From JAGWBD01 sp965220615 (GTDB lineage: Bacteria; Chloroflexota; Anaerolineae; Aggregatilineales; Phototrophicaceae): a DNA stretch of 64,000 bases. Shown one piece after another: positions 26,035 to 34,584 of this stretch. The notes beneath the pieces are model-generated. The model was not told the origin of the DNA, did no database searches, and saw only the letters and a program-made list of their open reading frames with translations. Position 1 is the first letter of the stretch; every line of letters starts with the position of its first letter. Both the position numbers and the translations under genes were made by a program. The stretch covers positions 1,178,001-1,242,000 of the forward strand of contig CBDCQL010000002.1 of assembly GCA_965220615.1 (NCBI GenBank), in the 5' to 3' direction.

Positions 26035-26850
26035 CTACAAATTGACGCTCTGTTCGCGCACCCGCTCGGCATCCGCACCAACGGCGGCGCGTATTTCCTG
26101 AAATTCGCTGGTCAGCATGCGCACAAATGAAGAAACGTCCGAGCTGTGCATGACGAGGTTCGCGCCGGATTTGACCCAACGAATCTGCTGTCGCATAAAG
26201 TTGTGGTGAATTCCAACGCCAACGCCGGCCGCCCTGGACTTTGAAATGATTGTGCGAATGGCTTCCTCAAAGTCCGGATGCTCGTAGCGCTCCGGGATCC
26301 CCATGCTACAGGACAGGTCGTGGGGGCCCACCAGGACGGCATTGATGAACGGGACCGCCAGAATCTCGTCCAGGGCTTCCAGCGCCGGCACGCTTTCAAT
26401 GTTTATGAACAGGTTGTTGCGGGCATTGCGCTGCGCCAGATAGTCTTCCAGTTCGGCCTCCGCGGCCTGCCCATCGATCATCCCTTGCAGTTTGGCGCCC
26501 TTCACCGGCCCGAAATGCACGGCGCCGCCCAGAATCCTGACTTGTTCCGCTGACTCGACGTAGGGCGCGATGATCCCGTGGGCGCCGCCATCAAGCATCA
26601 TCTGCGCCAGATAGGGATCGGGCTCGGGAATGCGCACGACCGGCGCCATATCCAGCGCCGCATAGGTCTGACACATCCAGGAGATCATGCCGCGATCGTG
26701 CGGCGTGTGCTCCGAATCAATGAAAACCATGTCGATGCCCAGCTGACTGACGCGCTCCGCCCACACGGGAGAGGGCGCGTAAATTGCCGTGCCGAAGACC
26801 AGTTCACCGTCGTGCAAGGCCTGCTTAAGCTGCTTTCCGTCCACTGGCAC
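26035..26850 (-). CDS. HpcH/HpaI-type class II aldolase
   Basis: HpaI-like enzymes are divalent-metal pyruvate aldolases that cleave 2-keto-3-deoxy or 2,4-dihydroxy diacids. The 271-residue protein shows DMVFIDSEHTPHD, the pyruvate- and metal-binding NIESVPALEALDEI (Glu) and VLVGPHDLSCSMG (Asp), and the substrate-loop GGAHGIIAPYVESAEQ. Length is normal. GTG 26850 is taken as start, with GGAAGG seven bases upstream. It converges on the SDR gene. With the enolase-like dehydratase and DapA-like gene it completes a plausible sugar-acid degradation set, though the substrate is not known. Confidence 0.87.
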   Translation of the reverse strand: MPVDGKQLKQALHDGELVFGTAIYAPSPVWAERVSQLGIDMVFIDSEHTPHDRGMISWMCQTYAALDMAPVVRIPEPDPYLAQMMLDGGAHGIIAPYVESAEQVRILGGAVHFGPVKGAKLQGMIDGQAAEAELEDYLAQRNARNNLFINIESVPALEALDEILAVPFINAVLVGPHDLSCSMGIPERYEHPDFEEAIRTIISKSRAAGVGVGIHHNFMRQQIRWVKSGANLVMHSSDVSSFVRMLTSEFQEIRAAVGADAERVREQSVNL

Positions 26851-26930
26851 TCTTGTCCTTCCTGTTCTGCCAACAGCCCCGCAGCATAACCCTGGCCCGC
26901 GGCAGCGTCAATCAGCGCCCCCGGAAATCG

Positions 26931-27923
26931 TCATTCCAGCCGCAAGATCCAGTCACGCTCCACGTGCAGCCACACCCTTGTGCCCGGCTCCGGGACGGGA
27001 GCCGCTTCCAGGGGGTGGCGAAAGCGAAAGTTCTCTACCCCAACGCGTACGGCCAAGCGCCAGTTTTCGCCTTCGTAGCTACGCTGTTCGATGGTGCCTT
27101 CCAGTACAAGGGCGTCGTCATCTGTTGCATCGCCCAGACGCATACCGGCCGGATGGAGCAGAAATTGCTCCCCTTCGAAGGTTTCATCGGTCCGGCCCAC
27201 CAGCCACTCACGACGAACAGGGCTGCCCAGACCCAGAAACCTCGCCACGAATGCGTTGCTCGGCCGCGCGTACAGGGTCTGCGGCGTATCGTATTGTTCG
27301 ATGCGCCCGTCGTTCATGATGGCAATGCGGTCGGCGATGGCGCTGGCTTCCTGCTGGTCGTGCGTGACGGTGATCACCGTTTGCCCCGTATCGACAAAGA
27401 TTTGCCGCAATTCAGGCAACAGGCGTTCCCGCAATCCTGCATCCAGCGAGGCCAGCGGCTCGTCCAGCATCAGCAGCGACGGTCGGGGCGCAAGACTGCG
27501 CGCCAGCGCCACCCGCTGCTGTTCGCCGCCGGACAGCGAGTTGACGTCCCGCTGCCCCATGTCCTTGAGGCCGACCAGGGACAAGATTTCGTTGGTGCGT
27601 TGCCCAACATTGTCAAGCCGCCGCATGCGCAGGCCGAAAGCGACGTTTTGCGCGACGGTCATGTGTGGGAAAAGGGCATAGTCCTGAAACATCAGCCCGA
27701 AATTGCGCTCGTGCACCGGGACAACTGCAAGGTCCACGCCCTGGAGGAGGATTTCTCCCCGGTCCGGCTCCTCGAGACCGGCGATGATTCGCAGCAGCGT
27801 GGTCTTGCCGCAGCCACTGGGTCCCAGCAAACACACGATTTCGCCAGCCCGGACCTCAATCGAAACGTCGTCCAGCACTTGTTTGTTGCCAAAGCACTTG
27901 CACACCTGACGCAATTGCAACAT
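26931..27923 (-). CDS. thiQ: thiamine-type ABC transporter ATPase (ThiQ-like, long form)
   Basis: The ATPase domain has Walker A GPSGCGKTT, the signature LSGGEQQRVALARSL, Walker B SLLMLDEPLASLD and the switch His in VTHDQQEA. At 330 residues it is longer than the usual ThiQ (about 230). The added C-terminal part (about residues 240-330, ending WLHVERDWILRLE) looks like a TOBE-type regulatory domain, as in FbpC/PotA. Its operon and the TPP riboswitch upstream of thiB identify it as the energy source for thiamine or thiamine-phosphate import. It overlaps the permease gene by 1 nt (TGATG). Confidence 0.85.
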   Translation of the reverse strand: MLQLRQVCKCFGNKQVLDDVSIEVRAGEIVCLLGPSGCGKTTLLRIIAGLEEPDRGEILLQGVDLAVVPVHERNFGLMFQDYALFPHMTVAQNVAFGLRMRRLDNVGQRTNEILSLVGLKDMGQRDVNSLSGGEQQRVALARSLAPRPSLLMLDEPLASLDAGLRERLLPELRQIFVDTGQTVITVTHDQQEASAIADRIAIMNDGRIEQYDTPQTLYARPSNAFVARFLGLGSPVRREWLVGRTDETFEGEQFLLHPAGMRLGDATDDDALVLEGTIEQRSYEGENWRLAVRVGVENFRFRHPLEAAPVPEPGTRVWLHVERDWILRLE

Positions 27924-29560
27924 CAGAACGCTCCGCTGCCGGCCCGCTGAACGCGTTCAATCACCGCAAACCCCAGGCTGCAGGTCAGTAGCAGGATGAC
28001 GCTCATGGCCATCGCCTGGCCCATGTTCATGGTGCCGGGCTGTCCCAGCAAACGGTAAATGACAACCGGAATGGTCGCGTTTGCGGGACGGGCGATGAAA
28101 AGGGAAGCGCCAAATTCGCCCATGCTAATGGTGAAGGCGAAGATCGCTCCGACCAGCAAGCCACGACTGACAAGCGGAAGGTCGATCTGACGCCAAACCT
28201 GCCAGGGAGTCGCGCCGAGCACGCTTGCGGATTCTCGCAAGGTGGGTGAAATGGCATCCAGCGAGGGCAGGATGCTGCGCACTACGAAGGGCAGCGCCAC
28301 CAGGGTGTGGGCGATCGGGATGAGCAGCGGCGAGGCACGCAGGTCCAGCGGCGGTTCGTCCAGCGCGACGATAAAGCCGAAGCCAAGCGTCACCGCGCTG
28401 GTGGCCAAGGGCAACATGAACAGCGGGTCCAGCCAGCGTCGACTGCGCCGCTGCATCAGCGATGCCGCCAGCAGGCCCAGGACCAGCGCCATAGCTGTGG
28501 TGCACAGCGCGTAGAACAGGGAATTGCCAACCGCCTGGACGGGCGGCACGAACAGGACCGAGCCGCGAACGTCCCGGGACAGGGCCGCATAACTGGCAAG
28601 GGTCAGGCCTTCCGCTGCACTCAAGGACCGCAGCACCAGCGCCAGCAAGGGCGCGGCCAGCAGGACCAGCATAAAGCCGCTGACTGCGCTGACCGCCAGC
28701 CACTGCCGCCAACCCTGTGGGCGTGGCGCCTGCGCTGCCCTGAGTGCCAGGGGCAAACGTTGACGCAACCGTGTATAGGCGAGCATCAGGGCAAGCATAA
28801 GAATGATCTGTATCAGGGATAACCCGGCCGCAACCGGCAAATTGAAGAGATTGACGGCCTGCAGATAAATCTCGACTTCCAGGGTGGAAAAGCGCAGCTC
28901 GCCAAGGATGATGATGACGCCGAAGCTGGTGAAGGTGAAGATGAAGACAAGCGCTGCGGCCGCCAGCAGGGCCGGCCGCAACAGTGGCAGTCTGATTTCC
29001 CACCAAAGGCGCCAGCCTTGCGCGCCAAGCACGCGCGCTGCGTCCTCCTGCATGGTGCTGCGATTGGCCCAGAAGCCGGTGATGATGCGCAGAGCCACGG
29101 CGAAATTGTAAAAGACATGCGCGATCAGGATGATTGCCAGCGTGCCTTCCAGCCTCAACGGCGCGGCATCCAGCCCCAGAGCTTGCCGCAGCAGATCATT
29201 GACAAGCCCCCTCGACCCGATCAGGGCGGAGAAGGCGGCCGCGACGACGACCGTCGGCAACACAAAGGCAAGCGTCGAAAGCGACAGCAGCAGGGACCGC
29301 CCGGGAAAGGACCAGCGAACACACACCCAGGCCGCCGGCAGTGCCAGGGCGATCGTCAGTACGGTTGAGAGCAGGGCCTGGACTACGGTGAAAACCAGCG
29401 TGTTAAGATACCAGGGAGAAAACAGTTGCCGCAACTGCCCCACAGCCAGTGTTCCGTCCGGCGCCAGCCCCAGCACGAGGATGGAAAGCAGCGGCCAGAC
29501 GTAGAACAGCGCCAGGAACAGCAGCGGCAACAGCAGCAGCGGACGGGCCAGCCGGGCCAT
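27923..29560 (-). CDS. thiP: thiamine-type ABC transporter permease (ThiP-like, fused double unit)
   Basis: The 545-residue protein has about twelve hydrophobic helices in two homologous halves, each with an ABC-permease EAA-type loop (first half EDAARVLGAQGWRLWWEIRLPLL, second half RESASVLGATPWQVWRQIDLPLV). This is the two-in-one arrangement known from ThiP and FbpB. It lies between thiB and thiQ, with 1-nt overlaps on both sides, which implies strict translational coupling and balanced production. It sits in the inner membrane and would carry the substrate delivered by the ThiB-like binding protein. Confidence 0.87.
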   Translation of the reverse strand: MARLARPLLLLPLLFLALFYVWPLLSILVLGLAPDGTLAVGQLRQLFSPWYLNTLVFTVVQALLSTVLTIALALPAAWVCVRWSFPGRSLLLSLSTLAFVLPTVVVAAAFSALIGSRGLVNDLLRQALGLDAAPLRLEGTLAIILIAHVFYNFAVALRIITGFWANRSTMQEDAARVLGAQGWRLWWEIRLPLLRPALLAAAALVFIFTFTSFGVIIILGELRFSTLEVEIYLQAVNLFNLPVAAGLSLIQIILMLALMLAYTRLRQRLPLALRAAQAPRPQGWRQWLAVSAVSGFMLVLLAAPLLALVLRSLSAAEGLTLASYAALSRDVRGSVLFVPPVQAVGNSLFYALCTTAMALVLGLLAASLMQRRSRRWLDPLFMLPLATSAVTLGFGFIVALDEPPLDLRASPLLIPIAHTLVALPFVVRSILPSLDAISPTLRESASVLGATPWQVWRQIDLPLVSRGLLVGAIFAFTISMGEFGASLFIARPANATIPVVIYRLLGQPGTMNMGQAMAMSVILLLTCSLGFAVIERVQRAGSGAF

Positions 29561-30600
29561 CAGCCGCCGCGCAACACCGTTTCCGTCCAGGCTTGAATCC
29601 AGGTATCCCTCATGGCGTCAATGTCCTCCGGCGAGACGACTGCCGGCACTTCCGCTACTTCGGCGTATTCGACAAACACGTCGGGAAGTTCCGCGTCCTG
29701 ATTGACCGGAAAGACGAACATTTGCAGGGGAATGTCTTCCTGAAAACGTGCGCCCAGCATGAAGTCGATCAGTTGCTGTGCCGCTTCAACCTGCTCGCTG
29801 CCATCCAGAATGCCTGCGAATTCAATCTGCCGAAAGCAGGTCTGGTCCGCGACGATTGCGCCGGTCGGTGCCTGGTCAGGAGTCTCCTCCATGAAGAACA
29901 CCTCGGCTGGCGGGCTGCTGGCATAACTGACGACCAGGGGATACTCCCCGCCACTGTGGCTGAATTCACCCCAGTAAGCCAGTTCCCAGCCGCTCACCAC
30001 GCGCACCTCGTTTTCGACCAGCTGGCTCCAGAAGTCCAGCCAGGTCGTTTCTCCTTCCGTGCCAAAGACCCCGATCGTCGCCAACATGAAAGACAGGCCG
30101 GGGGATGAGGTCGCGGGGTTTTCGACCACCAGCAGCCCTCGATACTCCGGCTTCGCCAGGTCCGCCAGACTCTCCGGCAAAGGCAATTCCTGTTCCTCGA
30201 ACCACGCGACGTCGTAGTTCAGGCATACGTCACCGTAGTCAATCGGCGTTACCCGGAATTGTTCATCCAGCTGGAACTCTTGAGGTACGTGTTCCAGCAA
30301 AGGGGACTCGTAGGGCAGGAAGATGTCGTTCGACAACGCCCGGCTGAGGAAACTGTTGTCCACCCCGAAAAGCACGTCACCCAGGGGATTGCCACGCGAC
30401 AAAATGGCCTTGTTGAGCACTTCTCCGGCGTCGCCGCTTTGCAGGATTTCAACCTGGATTCCCGTGCTTTCCGTGAATTCAACCAGTACGTCTTCCCCGA
30501 TGGCAAAGCTGTCGTGGGTGACCAGCGTCACCACAGTCTCCTGGGCGCTGACGGATGTCAGCAGCAGCAGCAGGAGCGCGAGGGTCATTGCAATGCGCAT
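29560..30600 (-). CDS. thiB: thiamine-binding periplasmic protein (ThiB-like)
   Basis: After a signal peptide (MRIAMTLALLLLLLTSVSA) the 346-residue protein reads as a type 2 binding protein of the thiamine/iron family: VTLVTHDSFAIGEDVLVEF, GVDNSFLSRAL, TPIDYGDVCLNYD and VVSYASSPPAEVFF. It captures thiamine (or TMP/TPP) outside the membrane for ThiPQ. ATG 30600 follows GGAAGGAGAGG. The longer frame to 30627 would run into the terminator stem. The identification is strengthened by the TPP riboswitch directly upstream. Confidence 0.88.
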   Translation of the reverse strand: MRIAMTLALLLLLLTSVSAQETVVTLVTHDSFAIGEDVLVEFTESTGIQVEILQSGDAGEVLNKAILSRGNPLGDVLFGVDNSFLSRALSNDIFLPYESPLLEHVPQEFQLDEQFRVTPIDYGDVCLNYDVAWFEEQELPLPESLADLAKPEYRGLLVVENPATSSPGLSFMLATIGVFGTEGETTWLDFWSQLVENEVRVVSGWELAYWGEFSHSGGEYPLVVSYASSPPAEVFFMEETPDQAPTGAIVADQTCFRQIEFAGILDGSEQVEAAQQLIDFMLGARFQEDIPLQMFVFPVNQDAELPDVFVEYAEVAEVPAVVSPEDIDAMRDTWIQAWTETVLRGG

Positions 30601-30616
30601 GTCCTCTCCTTCCAAC

Positions 30617-30645
30617 AAAAAAACCACCCCGCCTCCAGGGTGGTT
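30617..30645 (-). terminator. rho-independent terminator of the TPP riboswitch expression platform
   Basis: Read on the minus strand, CCACCC pairs with GGGTGG around a short GC-rich loop and is followed at once by seven Ts. It lies between the TPP aptamer and the thiB ribosome-binding site, the expected place for riboswitch-controlled attenuation. Confidence 0.8.
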
Positions 30646-30660
30646 GAGTTCGCCTCGCTA

Positions 30661-30750
30661 CACTTCCTGCGCCGGCATGATCCGGATCAGGTTCGAGGGT
30701 CGATGCGACTTTACGCATCCTCTCAGCCCGCTCGCGCGGACTCCCCTGGT
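30661..30750 (-). ncRNA. TPP riboswitch (THI element)
   Basis: On the minus strand the conserved THI-box blocks appear in order: GGGGAGT at the 5' side, GGGCTGAGAGGAT, a variable hairpin, ACCCTCGAACCTGATC, CGGATCATGCCGGCG and AGGAAGTG. Upon binding thiamine pyrophosphate it should switch off thiBPQ through the terminator at 30617-30645. Confidence 0.95.
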
Positions 30751-30805
30751 GGCTCTGTTGTCAATTCAGGCTAACACCTTTTGCCTTATGCGTCAAACGA
30801 AAGCA

Positions 30806-31588
30806 TCAGGATTGATCCAAAAACCCGCACAGCCACGCGTCGAATCGACCCGCATTGCACTGTTCCACGTACTCCATCAGCGCGCCGCCATCCATGGGAT
30901 ACAGGGGAAAGCAACTGGTCGGCCAGGCGCCTTGCGGAGCCTCCACGATGTAGTCCGCACCAGGCGCCGGCAAAACGTGGCCGCCACCCTCATTGCGCAC
31001 ATCATCAACCAGGCGTTCAACCGTGACAATCACCGTCTTTGCGATGTACACCAACTCCATGTCGATGCCAAGATTGCGATTGAGCAAGACATTGCCCTGG
31101 CCATCCGCTGCCAGGCCATGAAGCACTGCCAGTTCCAGCGAAATCGCTGGAAAGGCCACAAGTTCGTCGTGGCCGTAGGCATCCGGTGCCGCCTGCACGT
31201 CGGGACGCAATCGAGGCAGGTCCGTGCCTCGCCAGGCGCGGGAAGGCATGTAACTGGTGCCAGCCATGGTCGCCCGCATGCCGGAAACTATGCTCAGTTC
31301 GGTCTCTTCCTGAATCCGGATGCTACCCTGCTGCGCAGCGGCACTGTACATGGGCGCCAGCCCGAAAGACTCCAGTCCAAAATAAACGCTGCGCACCGTC
31401 TGAACGCAGCCCGCTCCTACGAGCAAATCGGACTCCAGCCCGGCCGTGAAGCACAACAGGGTCAGGTCACGTGGCGCCTGGTCCCGTTGCAGAAGGGCGC
31501 GCACGAAGGCCAGCGGTCGACGATAGAGCGTCATGCCACCCAGGGCCAGCGTCTGACCGTCGTGCAGGGTGGTGGCTGCCTCGGCCAA
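30806..31588 (-). CDS. CoA-transferase subunit A-like protein, no partner subunit adjacent
   Basis: The 260-residue protein resembles the alpha subunit of glutaconate-type CoA transferases: LHDGQTLALGGMTLYRRPLAFV at the N-terminus, LCFTAGLESDLLVGAGCV, and the TVERLVDD segment near residue 200. The catalytic Glu of such enzymes is on the beta subunit, and no beta subunit lies next to it. The only clear start codon is TTG 31588. The frame upstream (VAIFRVCTLAEAA) still looks like family sequence, so the real start may be a rare codon a few residues earlier. Downstream on the same strand is the thiamine operon with its own riboswitch. Confidence 0.72.
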   Translation of the reverse strand: MAEAATTLHDGQTLALGGMTLYRRPLAFVRALLQRDQAPRDLTLLCFTAGLESDLLVGAGCVQTVRSVYFGLESFGLAPMYSAAAQQGSIRIQEETELSIVSGMRATMAGTSYMPSRAWRGTDLPRLRPDVQAAPDAYGHDELVAFPAISLELAVLHGLAADGQGNVLLNRNLGIDMELVYIAKTVIVTVERLVDDVRNEGGGHVLPAPGADYIVEAPQGAWPTSCFPLYPMDGGALMEYVEQCNAGRFDAWLCGFLDQS

Positions 31589-31788
31589 TGTGCATACCCG
31601 GAAAATCGCTACAGCCTTTCGAATGACACCTGGTGATTACAGTGCCTGCTTGCGCGCAGACGCTGATCACTGAAGCCAACAATCCGCGAGCTCTTGTCAT
31701 TCTACCCACCAGGGCGTCCCTGGCAAGCATTCTCAGCGGAGGCTCAGGGAGCGTCGTTATACTCGGGCAAAACAACGCGGAGCCGACA

Positions 31789-33000
31789 ATGAACCCCATT
31801 CGATCCAGGTCCCTACACCCCATACTGTCGCTGCTGGCAGTGCTGCTACTCGGCTATTTCCTGGGCTCGGCGCACCGGGCACTGGATGCGCAAGCGAGTC
31901 CTCCCCTTTCTGCCGACGAGCAACAACTGTTTGATGCGTTTTGGCAGGTCTGGGACCACATCCGCGACGATTTCGTCAGTCCGGACGGGGAGACCCCTGA
32001 CGCTTCCTTGCTCGTGGACGGGGCGATACGGGGGATGACAGACGCCCTGGGCGACGAACACAGCGGTTACCTGGATTCCCGACAGTACCCTCTCATGCAG
32101 GAGGACTGGGCCGGGGCCGTCGATGGTATCGGCGCGGTGGTCGAAACAAATGAAAACAGTGGCCAGCAGCAAATCGCCTGGGTGTTGCCCGGTACGCCGG
32201 CGGAAGCCGCAGGCCTGGCCGCAGGGGACGTGTTTCTGCAGGTTGACGGCCTGGACGTGCGTGAGGCCAGCCAACTGGAGCTGGCTGCCTTGGTCCGGGG
32301 GCCCGTTGGCACAGACGTGCAACTCTTGATGGGGCGGGGTGATGAAAAACTGAATTTCACCATCACCCGCGCGCGTATCGAAATCCCCAACGTCGAGTCC
32401 CGCAGGCTGGAAGGGACGGACATCGGCTACATCCAGTTGCAATACTTCAACGCCAGCGCCCGTCAGCAACTGGAAGAGGCCCTGAAGAGTCTGGATGCGG
32501 GCAGTCTTTCCGGCCTGGTGCTGGACTTGCGAAACAACCCGGGCGGATTGCTGGACAGCGCCATAGCCATTGCCAGCGCCTTCATCGAGGACGGGCCCCT
32601 GCTCATTGAGCAATCAGGCGAGGATGAACAGGTCCATGATGCTGATGGCAGTTACCTGGGTCTGACCCTGCCGATGGCCGTTCTGGTGAATGGACAAAGC
32701 GCCAGCGCATCGGAACTGGTGGCCGGTGCCTTGCAGGATCGCGACCGCGCCATCATCATAGGCCAGCCAACCTTTGGCAAGGGGACCATGCAAAATCTCT
32801 TTGCGCTGGACAACGGCGGCGGGTTGCAATTGACCATTGCGCGCTGGCTGACACCCGAAGGACACTGGATCCATGACAGCGGAATCGTGCCCGACGTCCA
32901 CGTGGAGCAACGTGAACAGCCAACGCCGCAAGGTGAGGACCTTTCGCTTCAGGCGGCCATCGAACACTTGCAGGAGCTGGTGGTCGATCGCGCGGCCTGA
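31789..33000 (+). CDS. S41-family C-terminal processing peptidase
   Basis: The 403-residue protein starts with an N-terminal membrane anchor or signal (HPILSLLAVLLLGYFLGSA). Next come a PDZ domain (about residues 95-190, with VEGG-like VLPGTPAEAAGLAAGDVFLQVDG) and the S41 tail-protease core: GYIQLQYFNASA, LDLRNNPGGLLDSAIAIAS, catalytic Ser in NGQSASASELVAGALQ and Lys in GQPTFGKGTMQ. It degrades or trims proteins from the C-terminus outside the cytoplasmic membrane. ATG 31789 is chosen because the longer frame to 31633 would put non-signal sequence before the anchor. TATACT at 31758-31763 may be a -10. Confidence 0.92.
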   Translation: MNPIRSRSLHPILSLLAVLLLGYFLGSAHRALDAQASPPLSADEQQLFDAFWQVWDHIRDDFVSPDGETPDASLLVDGAIRGMTDALGDEHSGYLDSRQYPLMQEDWAGAVDGIGAVVETNENSGQQQIAWVLPGTPAEAAGLAAGDVFLQVDGLDVREASQLELAALVRGPVGTDVQLLMGRGDEKLNFTITRARIEIPNVESRRLEGTDIGYIQLQYFNASARQQLEEALKSLDAGSLSGLVLDLRNNPGGLLDSAIAIASAFIEDGPLLIEQSGEDEQVHDADGSYLGLTLPMAVLVNGQSASASELVAGALQDRDRAIIIGQPTFGKGTMQNLFALDNGGGLQLTIARWLTPEGHWIHDSGIVPDVHVEQREQPTPQGEDLSLQAAIEHLQELVVDRAA

Positions 33001-33060
33001 CGCCAGCGCGACTACCCCGCCGGCTATAGCGCCGCCGGAAAACCCCCAGGCCTACGCTCC

Positions 33061-34314
33061 ATGACGCAGCCGGTGGGACAAAAGACGGAAACTCAACCTG
33101 GGCGAAGTTCGACAGACCTGACCAATCCAGAATCCGGCACATGCCAGTCCCCACGGCGGCTGCGCATTGCACTGGCCTGGCTTTCCTTCGTCTTCCTGGG
33201 GATTCCGGGCGGGGCCATCGGCGTCGCCTGGCCAGCCATCCGCGACACCTGGAGCCTGCCGACAGCCTGGCTGGGGATTCTGCTGTTGGCGTTCACCGGA
33301 GGCTATCTCTGCGGCGCTTTCGTCAGTGGACGCGTCATCACACGCCTGGGGCTGGGCAATGCGTTGTTGCTGTCCAGCAGCATCATCGTGTTGGGTCTCG
33401 CCAGCTTTGGCCTTTCGCCTACCTGGGGCCTGTTGATTTTGACGAGTTACCTGCTCGGCACGGGCCAGGGGATTCTGGATGCCGGCATCAACCTGCACTT
33501 CGCCAACCATTTCAGTGCCCGCATGATGAACTGGCTACACGCCTTCTTCAGCATTGGCGCGGCCATGGGCCCCTTCACCGTACAGCTGGTCGGCACGACG
33601 GGCGAGGGCTGGCGTCTGCTGTGGCTGTCGCTTGCCCTGGGTCAATTGCTGTTAACGGCGGGCTTCGTCCATTCGCGCGGCAAATGGCTTCATTCCCCCG
33701 AAACAACTGCATCCAGTCTTGACAAGATACCCTCTACGCTCGCTACCTTGCGCAGGCCCATTGTGCTCCTCGGTATGGCCCTGTTCTTCGTTTTCGTTGG
33801 CATTGAGTCCACTGCCGGCAGCTGGAGTTTCGTTCTGTTCAGCGAGACCCGCGGGATTGAAGACGGGTTGTCGGCCACCTGGGCGGGGCTCTACTGGATT
33901 GCTTTCGCCCTCGGTCGAATTGCCTACGGATTCGTTGCGGATCGCTTCGTGTCAGAAAAGGCCGTGCGCATACTCTTTTTGGCGATTTTGCTGGGCGCCA
34001 TATTGTTCAGCATGCGGGATTTCGTGGCAATCAGTGTGGCCGGCCTGCTCTTGATTGGAATGGCGCAGGCGCCGATCTTTCCCCTGCTCATTACCGCGAC
34101 GCCCGGACGCCTCGGTACAGGACATGCGACCAACGCCGTCGGTTTCCAGATCAGCGCTGCCGGCCTTGGCATCGCCTGTTTGCCGGCACTGGTCGGTTAC
34201 CTTGGCACCCTGGCCAGCCTTGAAATCCTCGGCCCCTTCCTTGCAGTTTCCGCCCTGCTTTGCCTGATCCTGTTTCACTTCATCACGCGACATGGGCAAC
34301 CCCACCCCACCTGA
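33061..34314 (+). CDS. MFS transporter, first of a tandem pair
   Basis: The 417-residue protein has twelve predicted hydrophobic helices and features of sugar/unknown-solute major facilitator proteins: WPAIRDTWSLP, the loop 2-3 region VSGRVITRLG, DAGINLHFANHF and the second-half AYGFVADRFVSEKAVR. The N-terminal 35 residues are hydrophilic. Substrate and direction cannot be deduced. It is followed by a close paralogue at 34585, so the pair arose by duplication. It lies after the S41 protease gene, with a 60-nt gap and only a weak ribosome-binding site. Confidence 0.85.
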   Translation: MTQPVGQKTETQPGRSSTDLTNPESGTCQSPRRLRIALAWLSFVFLGIPGGAIGVAWPAIRDTWSLPTAWLGILLLAFTGGYLCGAFVSGRVITRLGLGNALLLSSSIIVLGLASFGLSPTWGLLILTSYLLGTGQGILDAGINLHFANHFSARMMNWLHAFFSIGAAMGPFTVQLVGTTGEGWRLLWLSLALGQLLLTAGFVHSRGKWLHSPETTASSLDKIPSTLATLRRPIVLLGMALFFVFVGIESTAGSWSFVLFSETRGIEDGLSATWAGLYWIAFALGRIAYGFVADRFVSEKAVRILFLAILLGAILFSMRDFVAISVAGLLLIGMAQAPIFPLLITATPGRLGTGHATNAVGFQISAAGLGIACLPALVGYLGTLASLEILGPFLAVSALLCLILFHFITRHGQPHPT

Positions 34315-34584
34315 CACCAGTCCTTGAGGCCCCACCCCACAATTTACCTTACGCTTGCGCAAAGCGACGTCTGATTCCTCCTTGCGCCCCGCCTTCCTCC
34401 CCGGCAATTGCACGGATATCAAACGTCAATCAATGTAAAACCCTCTTCCGCATGTCCAAAATACTTCTGCGGGCTGTCTCCTGTTTGCTTCAAAGCGGGA
34501 ATCGCGTCACTCTTGAGCCAGGGGGTCAACTCCTGTCACTCACGCCCGACCGACGTTACGCGGCAATCCAGCAAGATTCAGGAC

